In this document: positions 1 to 8,229 of the stretch, piece by piece | How positions within the stretch are numbered: the first letter of the stretch is position 1 | Layout: every line of letters starts with the position of its first letter | Source of the DNA: Caulobacteraceae bacterium | GTDB lineage: Bacteria > Pseudomonadota > Alphaproteobacteria > Caulobacterales > Caulobacteraceae | Direction: 5' to 3' | DNA length: 64,000 bases | Assembly (NCBI GenBank): GCA_019695035.1 | Contig: JAIBAU010000003.1 | Coordinates: 1-64,000 of the forward strand | The notes under the pieces: model-generated | Seen by the model: the letters and a program-made list of their open reading frames with translations, nothing else | Databases searched by the model: none | What the model was told of the DNA's origin: nothing | Translations under genes and position numbers: made by a program

Positions 1-70
1 GATCGGCGAGGCCGCAGCTCGCCAGCAGGACGCCCGCCCCGACGATGGATAAAGCCTTCGTCCCGCGCAT
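1..70 (-). CDS. Lipoprotein, N-terminal fragment only
   Basis: The reverse strand begins an ATG frame at 70 that runs off the left edge. The 23 visible residues form a short basic n-region (MRGTK), a hydrophobic stretch and a lipobox (L-A-S-C, Cys19), which is a lipoprotein signal peptide. The mature domain is outside the window, so no function can be given. The gene is divergent from the next gene to the right, with the first repeat copy in between. Confidence 0.6.
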   Translation of the reverse strand, partial: MRGTKALSIVGAGVLLASCGLAD

Positions 71-286
71 GCCGCTCCCCCGAACCCTGGTTCCATCGGA
101 ACAGGAAAGGCGGCCGGCTGTCAAAGGCGGCGCCGGCGCAGTTTCGCTTGCAGGGTCGAGAAGGGGGAGCCAGAGCCGATCCGCCGGAGCTGGTGAGGGA
201 CGTGCGGGCGGGCGGAGGGGTTAGGGGACTGGCTCGGGCTGGCCGGCCTTTCAGGGGGTGACGCGGACAAGCAAGGCGCCGCACGC

Positions 287-415
287 CGCCTTTCTTCTCC
301 TGGAGGATCACCGCGCTCGGGGTCAGGCCTGTCAAGGCCGCGGCCGCTGCGCGGTCGCCTTCGGCGAGCCTTGACAGGCTTCCCCACCTGCGCACGCTGG
401 CCTGCAAGAGATGAA
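287..415 (+). repeat. Dispersed intergenic repeat, copy 1
   Basis: About 129 bp that aligns almost end to end with 1922-2051 in the same orientation. The core is an inverted repeat: CTGTCAAGGC and GCCTTGACAG flank a central part containing GCGGTCGCCTTCGGCGA. Both copies end in GCAAGAGATGAA. The element contains no convincing gene. It ends about 50 bp before the start of the next CDS, so it lies in that gene's upstream region. I infer a mobile or structural intergenic repeat family; the family name is not known to me. Confidence 0.75.
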
Positions 416-463
416 GGGGTGGAGCGGCCGTCGCGCGGCCGTTCTGATCGGGAGGTGGAGCGC

Positions 464-1024
464 ATGCGGGCGACCACGACACGGCCTCTGCGACGCCGGC
501 CCGGTCCGCCCCGCCTGCTGGCCGCCCTGACGGCGATCCCGGTCCTGGCCGGATTCGCGCCCGCGCCGCCAAAGCCCACCGTCACCGTCGCCTTCCCCCA
601 GGGCTGGCGGGTCGTCACGCGCGGCGACCTGGTCTCCGCCCGTCACCCCGCCGACCACGCGCGCTGCAACCGCGACCTGACCCGCATCCCGGACTCCGAC
701 CAGACCCCCCAGGCCGAGCTGGACCAGACCCTGACCGCGCCCTGGGGCGCCGCCGAGTGGGCCGCCTTCCTGGGCGCCCCGGCCGACAAGGTCGAGCTCA
801 TCACCACCGCCGCCCGCCCGTCCGGCCCCCGCCAGGTCCGCACCGCCGCCCTGCTCATCCACGCCGGCGCCACCCCGGTCACCCGCCAGGACGTCCACGC
901 GGTGATGGCCGTCCAGCGCACGCCGGGCTGGGTGGTCATCGCCGCCTGCTACGCGCCGGTGCGGTGGTACCCGGCCGAGCGGGGGGCGATGGAGGGGGCG
1001 GTGGGGTCGCTCAGGGTGGAGTAG
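464..1024 (+). CDS. Secreted protein of unknown function
   Basis: A 186-residue protein. The ATG at 464 was chosen because GGAGGTGGAG lies directly upstream; a longer frame from 371 would start inside the repeat. The N-terminus has an Arg-rich n-region (TTRPLRRRPGPPR), a hydrophobic stretch (LLAALTAIPVLAGF) and an Ala/Pro-rich cleavage zone, so export to the periplasm is likely. The mature part has two Cys (near CNRDL and AACYAP) that could pair. No catalytic motif was recognised. It stands alone between repeat copy 1 and the membrane-protein pair. Confidence 0.7.
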   Translation: MRATTTRPLRRRPGPPRLLAALTAIPVLAGFAPAPPKPTVTVAFPQGWRVVTRGDLVSARHPADHARCNRDLTRIPDSDQTPQAELDQTLTAPWGAAEWAAFLGAPADKVELITTAARPSGPRQVRTAALLIHAGATPVTRQDVHAVMAVQRTPGWVVIAACYAPVRWYPAERGAMEGAVGSLRVE

Positions 1025-1138
1025 GGGGCATGCCGCTCCCCAATGATCAAGCGGAGGCTGAATCGGCCTGCGACACGCGAACTGGTGGCCCCTCAGACGA
1101 AATTGGGTATGCTTCAGATCGGAGGGACGGGGGGTTCC

Positions 1139-1480
1139 ATGATTGTCTGGTCGCGTTGGGGTCTGCTCGTACCCGGCTTCATCATTCTGGGCGTCTTTGC
1201 CGGCTTTCTCGTGAGCCAGAACCTCAGCATACCGTTACGACTGGTCTCGCCTCTTATGTGTCTGGCGTTCGCCGTTGTTGCGGGCGGCGGATTGTTCCTG
1301 GCCGATCACAAGATCCAGGAGGGGTCCGGCCATGTCTTCTACGATCCCGGCAGCGACAAGCCGCGTGTGATCGAGGAGAGCTCCGGCCATTTCATGTTCA
1401 TCCCCATGAAGTGGGCCAAGTTCATCGTGACCGCTGCGGGACTGTCCGGCGCGGTTTGGACACTTGCTACGGGGGTCTGA
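1139..1480 (+). CDS. Small membrane protein, first of a tandem paralogous pair
   Basis: A 113-residue protein with three predicted membrane segments: WGLLVPGFIILGVFAGFLV, LMCLAFAVVAGGGLFLA, and a C-terminal one around FIVTAAGLSGAVWTLA. Between the second and third lies a polar stretch with H-K-I-Q-E-G-S-G-H-V-F-Y-D. The protein that starts at 1511 aligns over its whole length, so the two arose by tandem duplication. The frame stays open upstream to 1043. I prefer the ATG at 1139 because the paralog begins at the matching residue. Function unknown. Confidence 0.65.
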   Translation: MIVWSRWGLLVPGFIILGVFAGFLVSQNLSIPLRLVSPLMCLAFAVVAGGGLFLADHKIQEGSGHVFYDPGSDKPRVIEESSGHFMFIPMKWAKFIVTAAGLSGAVWTLATGV

Positions 1481-1510
1481 GGCCATCGCGCTCGAACCCG
1501 AGGAAACCAG

Positions 1511-1858
1511 ATGATCTTTCTCGTGAGAGTCCGCGGTTGGGGCGTGCTCGTTCCGGTCGTGGTGGTATTTGCCATTTTCGCCGCTCTCCTGATCGGTCGG
1601 GCGTTCCACATTCAGCCCCAGGACGCAGTGGCCTTCCGCGTCGCCGTGGCAGGGCTGACGTCGGGAGCAATTCTGTGGTTTGTGGACCACCGGATCAGGG
1701 AGGGCTCGGGCTACGTTTCCTATGATGCCGAGACGGATCAGCCGGTCGTCGAGGATGAGGACACCAGCCCTTTCTTCGGCTTCCCGATGCAAATGTGGGC
1801 GATCGCGCTTCCAGTCATTGGGTTGATTTTGGCCGTCGCTATGTGGGTGTCGCGGTGA
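1511..1858 (+). CDS. Small membrane protein, second of a tandem paralogous pair
   Basis: A 115-residue protein paralogous to the one ending at 1480 (shared pattern D-H-(K/R)-I-(Q/R)-E-G-S-G-(H/Y)-V-x-Y-D between membrane segments 2 and 3). Three hydrophobic segments are visible at residues 9-29, 41-58 and about 93-113. The 30 bp gap to the upstream paralog contains GAGGAAACC before the ATG, so the pair is probably co-transcribed. Repeat copy 2 lies about 60 bp downstream. No family recognised. Confidence 0.7.
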   Translation: MIFLVRVRGWGVLVPVVVVFAIFAALLIGRAFHIQPQDAVAFRVAVAGLTSGAILWFVDHRIREGSGYVSYDAETDQPVVEDEDTSPFFGFPMQMWAIALPVIGLILAVAMWVSR

Positions 1859-1921
1859 GGCGCGCCTGGGCGCACGTCGCCGAAATCCAAGTCTGAAAGA
1901 GTTCACGCCGCGCGCGGAGCC

Positions 1922-2051
1922 CGCCATTCTTCTCTTGGATGATGACCGCGCCGGTGGGGAAGCCTGTCAAGGCCGCAGCCGCTCCGCGGTCGCCTTCGGC
2001 GAGCCTTGACAGGCCTGACCCCGAGCGCACCCTCGCCGGCAAGAGATGAAT
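1922..2051 (+). repeat. Dispersed intergenic repeat, copy 2
   Basis: Direct-orientation partner of 287-415, about 130 bp, with the same inverted-repeat core (CTGTCAAGGC ... GCCTTGACAG) and the same GCAAGAGATGAA end. The few substitutions in the arms leave the stem intact. The two copies bracket about 1.5 kb that holds the secreted protein and the membrane-protein pair. It ends about 40 bp before the thioesterase start codon. Confidence 0.75.
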
Positions 2052-2089
2052 GGCCAGGACCGGTTGCAGCGGGCGGCCGGAATTCGTGA

Positions 2090-2503
2090 ATGCCCGACAC
2101 CCAGGCCCTGCGCGAGGCCATCGCCAAGCTCGAGGTCACCCCCTCGCTCTCCCTGACGCCGTTCGCGGTCGAGGCCGCCGACTTCGCCGGGGGCTCGGTG
2201 CGTCTGCTGTTCGAGCCCCGCCCCGACTTCGCCAACCGCTTCGGCGTCACCCAGGGCGGCCTGGCCATGGCCATGATGGACGTCGCCCTCTCCATCGCCG
2301 CCTACGCCGGCACGGGCGCCTTCACCCCCACCGTCGAGATCAAGGCCAGCTTCCTGGCCCCGCTCCCCATCGGCCCGATCCAGGCCGACGCGCGGGTGCT
2401 TAGGGCGGGGCGGACGCTGGTGTTCCTGGAGGGCGCGCTGAGCACGCCCGGCGAGGCGCCGGCGATCACGGCGACGGCGACGACGATCAGGCGGGCGGGG
2501 TAG
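2090..2503 (+). CDS. PaaI-family hotdog-fold thioesterase
   Basis: A 137-residue single-domain hotdog protein, the usual size for this family, which hydrolyses acyl-CoA thioesters in the cytoplasm. The diagnostic part is N-R-F-G-V-T-Q-G-G-L-A-M-A-M-M-D (about residues 48-63), equivalent to the HGG(V/I)...D motif of PaaI-type enzymes with Q in place of H, followed by the strand TPTVEIKASFLAPLPIG. The substrate cannot be inferred from context. No strong ribosome binding site precedes the ATG. Confidence 0.85.
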   Translation: MPDTQALREAIAKLEVTPSLSLTPFAVEAADFAGGSVRLLFEPRPDFANRFGVTQGGLAMAMMDVALSIAAYAGTGAFTPTVEIKASFLAPLPIGPIQADARVLRAGRTLVFLEGALSTPGEAPAITATATTIRRAG

Positions 2504-2619
2504 GGCGGACACCAGCGAAGTCCCCGGCGATCCACCTACGAGGCTTGCGACTAGCGTAAGAGTTGTGGTTGAACGATGGGTGATCCGTCACAGCGAGCAC
2601 GCTGACTCAGGGGGCAGGA

Positions 2620-3201
2620 TTGCCAAGCGATATCCAATGCGTGACCGATACCTGCAAGGCTATAGTTCAGGCTATCGGCGCTAGATCACCGCAGCCAGCT
2701 TGGTGGTTACTTGTGGGAGTTTCACTATGCAGCGGCATATTTGGATCTATCATTACCTACTATCTTAACTACAGAAAAGAACAAGAAAAATACCTTAGAG
2801 AAAAAGCAGAGCAGCTCTTCGAGAGTCTCGATCATTTTTCTATGGGCATAAAGCTCCACGTAATTGAACTAGTCGAAAAACTAAAGGGCAAGACTCACGC
2901 TAAACCGAGTGAATCTGAGAAAGATGACGGCCTTGCCGCGAGCTATCGCACCATGAAAATGATTAGTTCAATTTATTTCCCCGAACTTAGGTCACACGTT
3001 GATGTGGTGCTTACCTGCCGCGACAGGATCAACTCTTCATTCGACGCTGCCCGCAAGGATGCAAAGAGGAAGCCTGACTTCGTCCTCGCGGCGAAGGATT
3101 TTGAGGACTCGGTCGACACTCTGATTCAGAAAATCGTCACAACAGGAAGACGTCCGAATATCGACGCATTGGTCCGAATGTGGCCGTTCGGGGGGCGGTG
3201 A
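2620..3201 (+). CDS. Membrane-anchored coiled-coil protein of a low-GC two-gene island
   Basis: A 193-residue protein with a TTG start preceded by AGGGGGCAGGA. One membrane segment (WWLLVGVSLCSGIFGSIITYY, about residues 28-48) is followed by a charged helical region (YRKEQEKYLREKAEQLFE...) likely to form a coiled coil in the cytoplasm. Base composition is clearly more AT-rich than neighbouring genes, with codons such as AAA, ATA, TTA and AGA that the host mostly avoids, which suggests horizontal acquisition. The stop is 2 bp before the next start, so the two genes form one unit. No known domain recognised. Confidence 0.7.
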   Translation: MPSDIQCVTDTCKAIVQAIGARSPQPAWWLLVGVSLCSGIFGSIITYYLNYRKEQEKYLREKAEQLFESLDHFSMGIKLHVIELVEKLKGKTHAKPSESEKDDGLAASYRTMKMISSIYFPELRSHVDVVLTCRDRINSSFDAARKDAKRKPDFVLAAKDFEDSVDTLIQKIVTTGRRPNIDALVRMWPFGGR

Positions 3202-3203
3202 GC

Positions 3204-4898
3204 ATGGTCGAATTCGGAATTGAAGAATTTGGCGCTGAAGGAAGCCAAGTTCCAGTCACCTTCCCGAAGTTTTCCGGCGTGCGTGTGATGCTGTCGCAAC
3301 TGCCGAGACGTGGAGTTGGCGTCATTTGGGGACAGGCCGTTGCTGAGGAATTCGCAGCATACGCGGCCACACTCGCGGTCCAGTCGACGCTGGACCCCAT
3401 CGTTGGTGGGAAACGCTTTAGCGTTAGGGATTATGCGGCCAGGCGCGCACCCATGTATGCGCGGGCGCGGTACAAGGTTCAGTCGTTTCTTGCCCAGCCT
3501 GTGCCGGGCCGGTTGACGTTATCGTCGGCCAAGCAGGATACGCCTCCGCTGCAATTTGCAAATATCTTTGACCTCGCGGCGGGCGTTTCTGTTCGAGAAC
3601 TAGGCGAGTTTATTCGACCGCATTACTATTCGTCACGCCGTGTTAAAGATGGCATTGAGAATGACGTTGCTCGATATCTTGCTGCCTTTGACTCAAAGCC
3701 GTTCGTTGGCGATGTGGTAATTCGTGCGCCTCGTTCATATTTTACGTTCGAGACATTGTTGCTTTTGTGGGCGTACTACCATTCGCCGGAGGCTCAAAAG
3801 CTAGTCATCTTGACTGAGGGTGCACGACCTAGGTGGGCGGGCGAAGTTTCTATCGCCCTCGATGTTGAGCGCGATTACATCGAAATTGACGAGTTTATTT
3901 CAGCCTCTTCCGATTTTTTCGGACGACGCGAACCAGTTGTCGAGACGGCATTCAGTATCTGGCAAAATAGCAAGGGATACGATGCCAAACGACTAATTCA
4001 GCGAGGCTATCTAACTGAGGGACTTGCAGACGATTTCTTGAGCGCGTTCGCCCAGACAGGGGCTGGCGACGAAGTTGAACCACTTGGTCTTATCTTGCCG
4101 GCACAAAAGCCGGCCCCGCTGCGGTTCGCATCAGCGGGCAACAAGGTTGATATCCTCCCGGACCGAGAGTTGGAGGCCAACGAGCCGAGGGTAATTGGGG
4201 CAGCAGTCAGCTCGCTAAGAGCCATCGAGTACCTGAGGTCAACGACCAACCTCTCCAACATTATCTCGTCGTTTGACGCGAGGCTGACCAGCATATCAGC
4301 CATGTTGACTCAGATTAAGAACGGAGAATACGACGACAATCTTGTAGTTCAACTTGGTACTGAATTAGAGGGGCTGGAATCTCGGATCAGTATCGCAAGT
4401 GACATGATTTCGGAGGAGTCGGCAGCGGAAGCGGCGTCGTTCTTGGCCCTGACCAACGGGTTGCTGGCGCAATTCGGCATTTGGGGAAAGTATCGCGCCA
4501 ATATTCAACAAGGGGAGGGAAATGATACTTCGGCACCGGTGGCGCGCGAAATCTTGGATTTGGCCACGCTCAAGAACGACATTGCAACCGGGCGTGCCAA
4601 AGAGCGTCTCTCAGGGTTCCTTGCCGGCCTAGAAACCGAGCAAAGTGTTCCAGAGGTCAATAGTGGCGCGGTAATCGCAGCCGAGAATATGATCTCCCAG
4701 GCAGCTAGCCAGCTCGCAGAAATCGCTCAAAAACAACGGAGTCGTCTGTCTGCTGATTTGATGGAGACGTTGAAGTTGAGCCACCCCAGTGACGTTGTCA
4801 CATGGTTCTCCGAGAATAGGGAGCAGCTGGAACGGTTCTCAGAAGTCGCAGATGTTCAGTGGCTCCGGCTGTTCATGGAGGCGCTTTCTCGAGAATGA
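3204..4898 (+). CDS. Large protein of unknown function, second gene of the low-GC island
   Basis: A 564-residue soluble protein. The ATG at 3204 lies 2 bp after the upstream stop, with GGGGGCGG as ribosome binding site. No signal peptide or membrane segment is evident. The N-terminal ~270 residues look globular, with alternating strands and helices (for example PFVGDVVIRAPRSYFTF). The C-terminal half is largely helical and rich in Ala, Glu, Ser and Leu (residues ~330-564), compatible with a coiled-coil or oligomerisation region. Base composition is lower in GC than the flanking genes. I do not recognise the family. The pairing with a membrane-anchored coiled-coil protein resembles accessory or defence modules, but that is inference. 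Confidence 0.7.
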   Translation: MVEFGIEEFGAEGSQVPVTFPKFSGVRVMLSQLPRRGVGVIWGQAVAEEFAAYAATLAVQSTLDPIVGGKRFSVRDYAARRAPMYARARYKVQSFLAQPVPGRLTLSSAKQDTPPLQFANIFDLAAGVSVRELGEFIRPHYYSSRRVKDGIENDVARYLAAFDSKPFVGDVVIRAPRSYFTFETLLLLWAYYHSPEAQKLVILTEGARPRWAGEVSIALDVERDYIEIDEFISASSDFFGRREPVVETAFSIWQNSKGYDAKRLIQRGYLTEGLADDFLSAFAQTGAGDEVEPLGLILPAQKPAPLRFASAGNKVDILPDRELEANEPRVIGAAVSSLRAIEYLRSTTNLSNIISSFDARLTSISAMLTQIKNGEYDDNLVVQLGTELEGLESRISIASDMISEESAAEAASFLALTNGLLAQFGIWGKYRANIQQGEGNDTSAPVAREILDLATLKNDIATGRAKERLSGFLAGLETEQSVPEVNSGAVIAAENMISQAASQLAEIAQKQRSRLSADLMETLKLSHPSDVVTWFSENREQLERFSEVADVQWLRLFMEALSRE

Positions 4899-4942
4899 AA
4901 CGCGAATAGAGGGGCTGGTTGGCCCGCCGCCGGGCAGGTTCT

Positions 4943-7213
4943 CTACCCCCGCCCCTTCCTGAACCGCTCCGCCGCCTCGGCTCGCGCCTCCGCCCGCAGC
5001 CGCTTCGGCGCCGCCCTGTCCACCTCTTCCCCCTGCGCCGTCAGCGCCTCGTTGGCGAACTCCAGGTCGAGCATCTTCAACCGCTTGATCTCGTCGCGCA
5101 GTCGCGCCGCTTCCTCGAACTCCAGGTTTGACGCGGCCTCGCGCATCCTGGTCTCCAGGTCCTTCAGCGTGGTCTTGAAGTTGTCGCCGATGAACGGCTT
5201 GCCGTCTTCGGCGACGCCGACGTCGACCGTCACCCGGTCGCCGCGCTCGAACGGCGAGTTCATGATGTCCTTGATGTTGGAGCGGACGCTCTCGGGCGTG
5301 ATGCCGTTTTCCAAGTTCCACTGGGCCTGTTTCTCGCGCCGGCGCAGGGTCTCGGCCATGGCGCGCTCCATCGAGCCGGTGACCTTGTCGGCGTAGAGGA
5401 TGACGCGGCCGTCGACGTTGCGGGCGGCGCGGCCGATGGTCTGGATCAGGCTGGTTTCGGAGCGCAGGAAGCCCTCCTTGTCGGCGTCGAGGATGGCGAC
5501 CAGGCCGCACTCGGGGATGTCGAGGCCCTCGCGCAGCAGGTTGATGCCGACCAGGACGTCGAAGGCGCCCAGCCGCAGGTCGCGGATGATCTCGATGCGC
5601 TCCAGCGTGTCGACGTCCGAGTGCATGTAGCGCACCCGCACGCCCTGCTCGTGCATGTACTCGGTCAGGTCCTCGGCCATCTTCTTGGTGAGCACGGTGA
5701 CGAGGCTGCGGTAGCCGGCGCGGGCGACCTGCTTCACCTCGTCGATGACGTCGTCGACCTGGTTGCGCAGGTCGCCCGAGACCGGGCGCACCTCAACGGG
5801 CGGGTCGATCAGGCCGGTGGGGCGGATGACCTGCTCGGTGAAGACGCCGCCGGTGCGCTCCATCTCCCAGGGGCCGGGGGTGGCGCTGACGTGCACCGTC
5901 TGCGGGCGCATGGCGTCCCACTCCTCGAACTTGAGCGGGCGGTTGTCGATGCAGCTGGGCAGGCGGAATCCGTATTCGGCCAGGGTGAACTTGCGCCGGT
6001 AGTCGCCGCGGAACATGCCGCCGATCTGGGGCACGGTGACGTGGCTCTCGTCGGCGAAGAGGATGGCGTCCTCGGGCAGGTACTCGAAGAAGGTGGGGGG
6101 CGGTTCGCCGGGTTTGCGGCCGGTGAGGTAGCGGCTGTAGTTCTCGATGCCGGCGCAGGAGCCGGTCGCCTCCATCATCTCCAGGTCGAAGCGGGTGCGC
6201 TGTTCCAGCCGCTGGGCCTCCAGCAGCTTGCCGTTCTCGACCAGCCAGTCGAGGCGCTCCTTCAGCTCGGCCTTGATGCCGGTGATGGCCTGGTTGAGGG
6301 TCGGGCGCGGCGTCACGTAGTGGCTGGCGGCGTAGACGGTGCAGGCCTCGAGCTCCGCCACCTTCTTGCCGGTCAGGGGGTCGAACTCCTGGATGGACTC
6401 GATCTCGTCGCCGAACAGGCTGACGCGCCAGGCGCGGTCCTCCTGGTGGACGGGGAAGATCTCGAAGGTGTCGCCGCGCTTGCGGAAGGTCCCGCGCTCG
6501 AAGGCCTGGTCGTTGCGCTTGTACTGCAGGGCCACGAGGTCGGCGCGCAGCCGGGCCTCATCGATGGTCTGGCCGACGTTCAGGCTGAAGGTCATGGCCG
6601 TGTAGGTCTCGACCGAGCCGATGCCGTAGATGCAGCTCACCGAGGCGACCACGATGACGTCGTCGCGCTCCAGGATCGCGCGCGTGGCCGAGTGGCGCAT
6701 GCGGTCGATCTGCTCGTTCATCGAGCTGTCTTTCTCGATGTAGGTGTCGGTCCGCGGCACGTAGGCCTCGGGCTGGTAGTAGTCGTAGTAGGAGACGAAA
6801 TACTCGACCGCGTTCTCGGGGAAGAAGCTCTTGAATTCCGAATAGAGCTGGGCGGCCAGGGTCTTGTTGGGGGCCAGGATCAGGGCCGGCCGCTGGGTCG
6901 CCTCGATGATCTTGGCCATGGTGTAGGTCTTGCCCGAGCCGGTGACGCCGAGCAGCACCTGGTCGGTCTCGCGCGCGTTGATGCCCTCGACCAGCTCGGC
7001 GATGGCGGTCGGCTGGTCGCCGGCGGGCTCGAAGGGCGAGACCAGTCTGAAGCGCTTCTGGTTCTTGGGCTTGTCGGGGCGCGCCGGGCGGTGGGGCGTC
7101 CACTCGATCGGCTGCAGGGTGACGACCGAGCCGTCCCCGCCGATCTCCGTCGACACGGCATGGATAAACTTCGCGGACGCCTCGGAGGCGCCGGACGAGG
7201 GAGAACGAGCCAT
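4943..7213 (-). CDS. uvrB: UvrABC excinuclease subunit B
   Basis: Damage-recognition helicase-like subunit of nucleotide excision repair. It receives DNA from UvrA and positions UvrC. The 756-residue product (E. coli UvrB is 673) shows Walker A GVTGSGKT, the Tyr-rich beta-hairpin ([18 protein letters not shown]), the helicase motif [13 protein letters not shown] in motif VI, and a C-terminal UVR motif ([17 protein letters not shown]) that contacts UvrC. The ATG at 7213 gives an N-terminal extension of about 60 residues. A longer open frame to 7582 is non-coding. Expression cannot be judged; no clear LexA box was seen. Confidence 0.97.
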   Translation of the reverse strand: MARSPSSGASEASAKFIHAVSTEIGGDGSVVTLQPIEWTPHRPARPDKPKNQKRFRLVSPFEPAGDQPTAIAELVEGINARETDQVLLGVTGSGKTYTMAKIIEATQRPALILAPNKTLAAQLYSEFKSFFPENAVEYFVSYYDYYQPEAYVPRTDTYIEKDSSMNEQIDRMRHSATRAILERDDVIVVASVSCIYGIGSVETYTAMTFSLNVGQTIDEARLRADLVALQYKRNDQAFERGTFRKRGDTFEIFPVHQEDRAWRVSLFGDEIESIQEFDPLTGKKVAELEACTVYAASHYVTPRPTLNQAITGIKAELKERLDWLVENGKLLEAQRLEQRTRFDLEMMEATGSCAGIENYSRYLTGRKPGEPPPTFFEYLPEDAILFADESHVTVPQIGGMFRGDYRRKFTLAEYGFRLPSCIDNRPLKFEEWDAMRPQTVHVSATPGPWEMERTGGVFTEQVIRPTGLIDPPVEVRPVSGDLRNQVDDVIDEVKQVARAGYRSLVTVLTKKMAEDLTEYMHEQGVRVRYMHSDVDTLERIEIIRDLRLGAFDVLVGINLLREGLDIPECGLVAILDADKEGFLRSETSLIQTIGRAARNVDGRVILYADKVTGSMERAMAETLRRREKQAQWNLENGITPESVRSNIKDIMNSPFERGDRVTVDVGVAEDGKPFIGDNFKTTLKDLETRMREAASNLEFEEAARLRDEIKRLKMLDLEFANEALTAQGEEVDRAAPKRLRAEARAEAAERFRKGRG

Positions 7214-7281
7214 GAACGGAAGGTAGGGGCTGGCGGCCCCGGAATCCAGCGCCGCCGTAGGCCTCGGCGCCGGACCTGCGG

Positions 7282-7728
7282 CTAGTGCGAAACTCGGTGG
7301 AAGGTGTCGCGGGCGTCGATGCAGAAGCTCCGCCAGTAGTTCCAGCGTCCGGTCGGGGCGGTGCCTTCGATGCGCAGCATCTCGGCCACGGCCCTGCCGC
7401 CGACGGTGACCACCTGGTTGGCGGTCTGCATCGCCTCCTTCTCGGTGACGTTGCGATCGTGCTCGATCTTGTCCACCGCGTCGTTCAGGGCGGCCAGGCC
7501 GGCCGCCTCGGAGGCCTTCGCCTTCGCGGTCTCCCCCACGCGGGCATAGTAGTTGGCGGTCGCGCCGTGGAAGCCGGCGCACATGGCCTGCAGCTGCCAG
7601 AGGGGCTTGCCGTCGAAGGTGCTGAGGATCTCGGGACCGTCGTCGGCGTGGAATACCTGTTCGGCCGCCGCCGCCGGGCCCGCCGCCACGATCGCCGCCA
7701 CGCAGGCCAGCACGCGCAAGGATTTCAT
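7282..7728 (-). CDS. Small secreted protein of unknown function
   Basis: A 148-residue protein starting at the ATG at 7728, with AGGGAGCGG just upstream. The N-terminus is a clear Sec signal peptide ([23 protein letters not shown], cleavage after AAA). The mature part is mostly helical, with two Cys (AMCAGF and SFCIDA) that may form a disulfide in the periplasm. It lies 68 bp upstream of uvrB on the same strand. No family assigned. Confidence 0.75.
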   Translation of the reverse strand: MKSLRVLACVAAIVAAGPAAAAEQVFHADDGPEILSTFDGKPLWQLQAMCAGFHGATANYYARVGETAKAKASEAAGLAALNDAVDKIEHDRNVTEKEAMQTANQVVTVGGRAVAEMLRIEGTAPTGRWNYWRSFCIDARDTFHRVSH

Positions 7729-8229
7729 GATCCGCTCCCTCAATCCTGCGCCGACAATGCTACCGCCGCTGTGGGCGCGCAAGTCGCCGGCCGGGGCTCC
7801 GGCCTGTGGACAAGTCGGAATCCCTGCCCGAGCAGGCCTTTCCTCTGTGGCGGAGACGTGCAGTCGCCTAGAGATGTCCACAGGCGGCTCTGTGTTGAGG
7901 ATGGGTATTGCGGAGCGGTTTTCGTTCCGCCGTTCAGAAATCCGTCAGATGTCGCGGGTAGTCTGGGCGGCGTCGCGTCGATGCTGCGATTGCACAACTC
8001 GGAAACCCTCGCGGAGCCTTGCGAACCAACCGAAAATTGCTGCAGCGCAGCAGAGACTTGCGAATCGATCACATTGCCGCCATATTCCGCTGGCTTAAGG
8101 AGCGCCGCCGGGGACGGGCGTAACAGTTTTCGACCGGGTACCCACCCAGCAGATGGCCTCGAGAATATCGGCCGACGGGTGGTGAGAGTGGGGGGCAACG
8201 TCGCCCTCGCCGCAGAGGACTAGAGAGCT
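7729..8229. other. Long intergenic region with spaced inverted repeat and DnaA-box-like words
   Basis: A 500 bp gap between divergent genes. It holds a perfect 10 bp inverted repeat, CCTGTGGACA at 7803-7812 and TGTCCACAGG at 7875-7884, separated by 62 bp. Each arm resembles a DnaA box with one or two mismatches. A GANTC site (GAATC) occurs near 8055. An open frame on the reverse strand through this region has no ribosome binding site or coding character. I see no RNA gene. Confidence 0.4.

Noticed and set aside
371..463. Upstream extension of the secreted protein to 371
   Set aside because: The extension runs through the repeat, and the ATG at 464 has a clear ribosome binding site followed by a signal peptide.
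287..2051. The paired direct repeats as ends of an insertion sequence or attachment sites
   Set aside because: No transposase or integrase lies between them and the ends show no target duplication; an intergenic repeat family fits better.
5621..7285. A 554-codon open frame on the plus strand opposite uvrB
   Set aside because: It is fully antisense to uvrB, has His/Leu/Val/Gly-rich composition typical of antisense frames in high-GC DNA, and no domain.
7803..7884. The DnaA-box-like words as a replication origin
   Set aside because: Only two imperfect boxes, no AT-rich unwinding region, and none of the genes that usually flank Caulobacterales origins.
7740..8198. A 152-codon frame on the minus strand in the long intergenic gap
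   Set aside because: No ribosome binding site, no domain, and composition resembles random GC-rich DNA; the inverted repeat runs through it.
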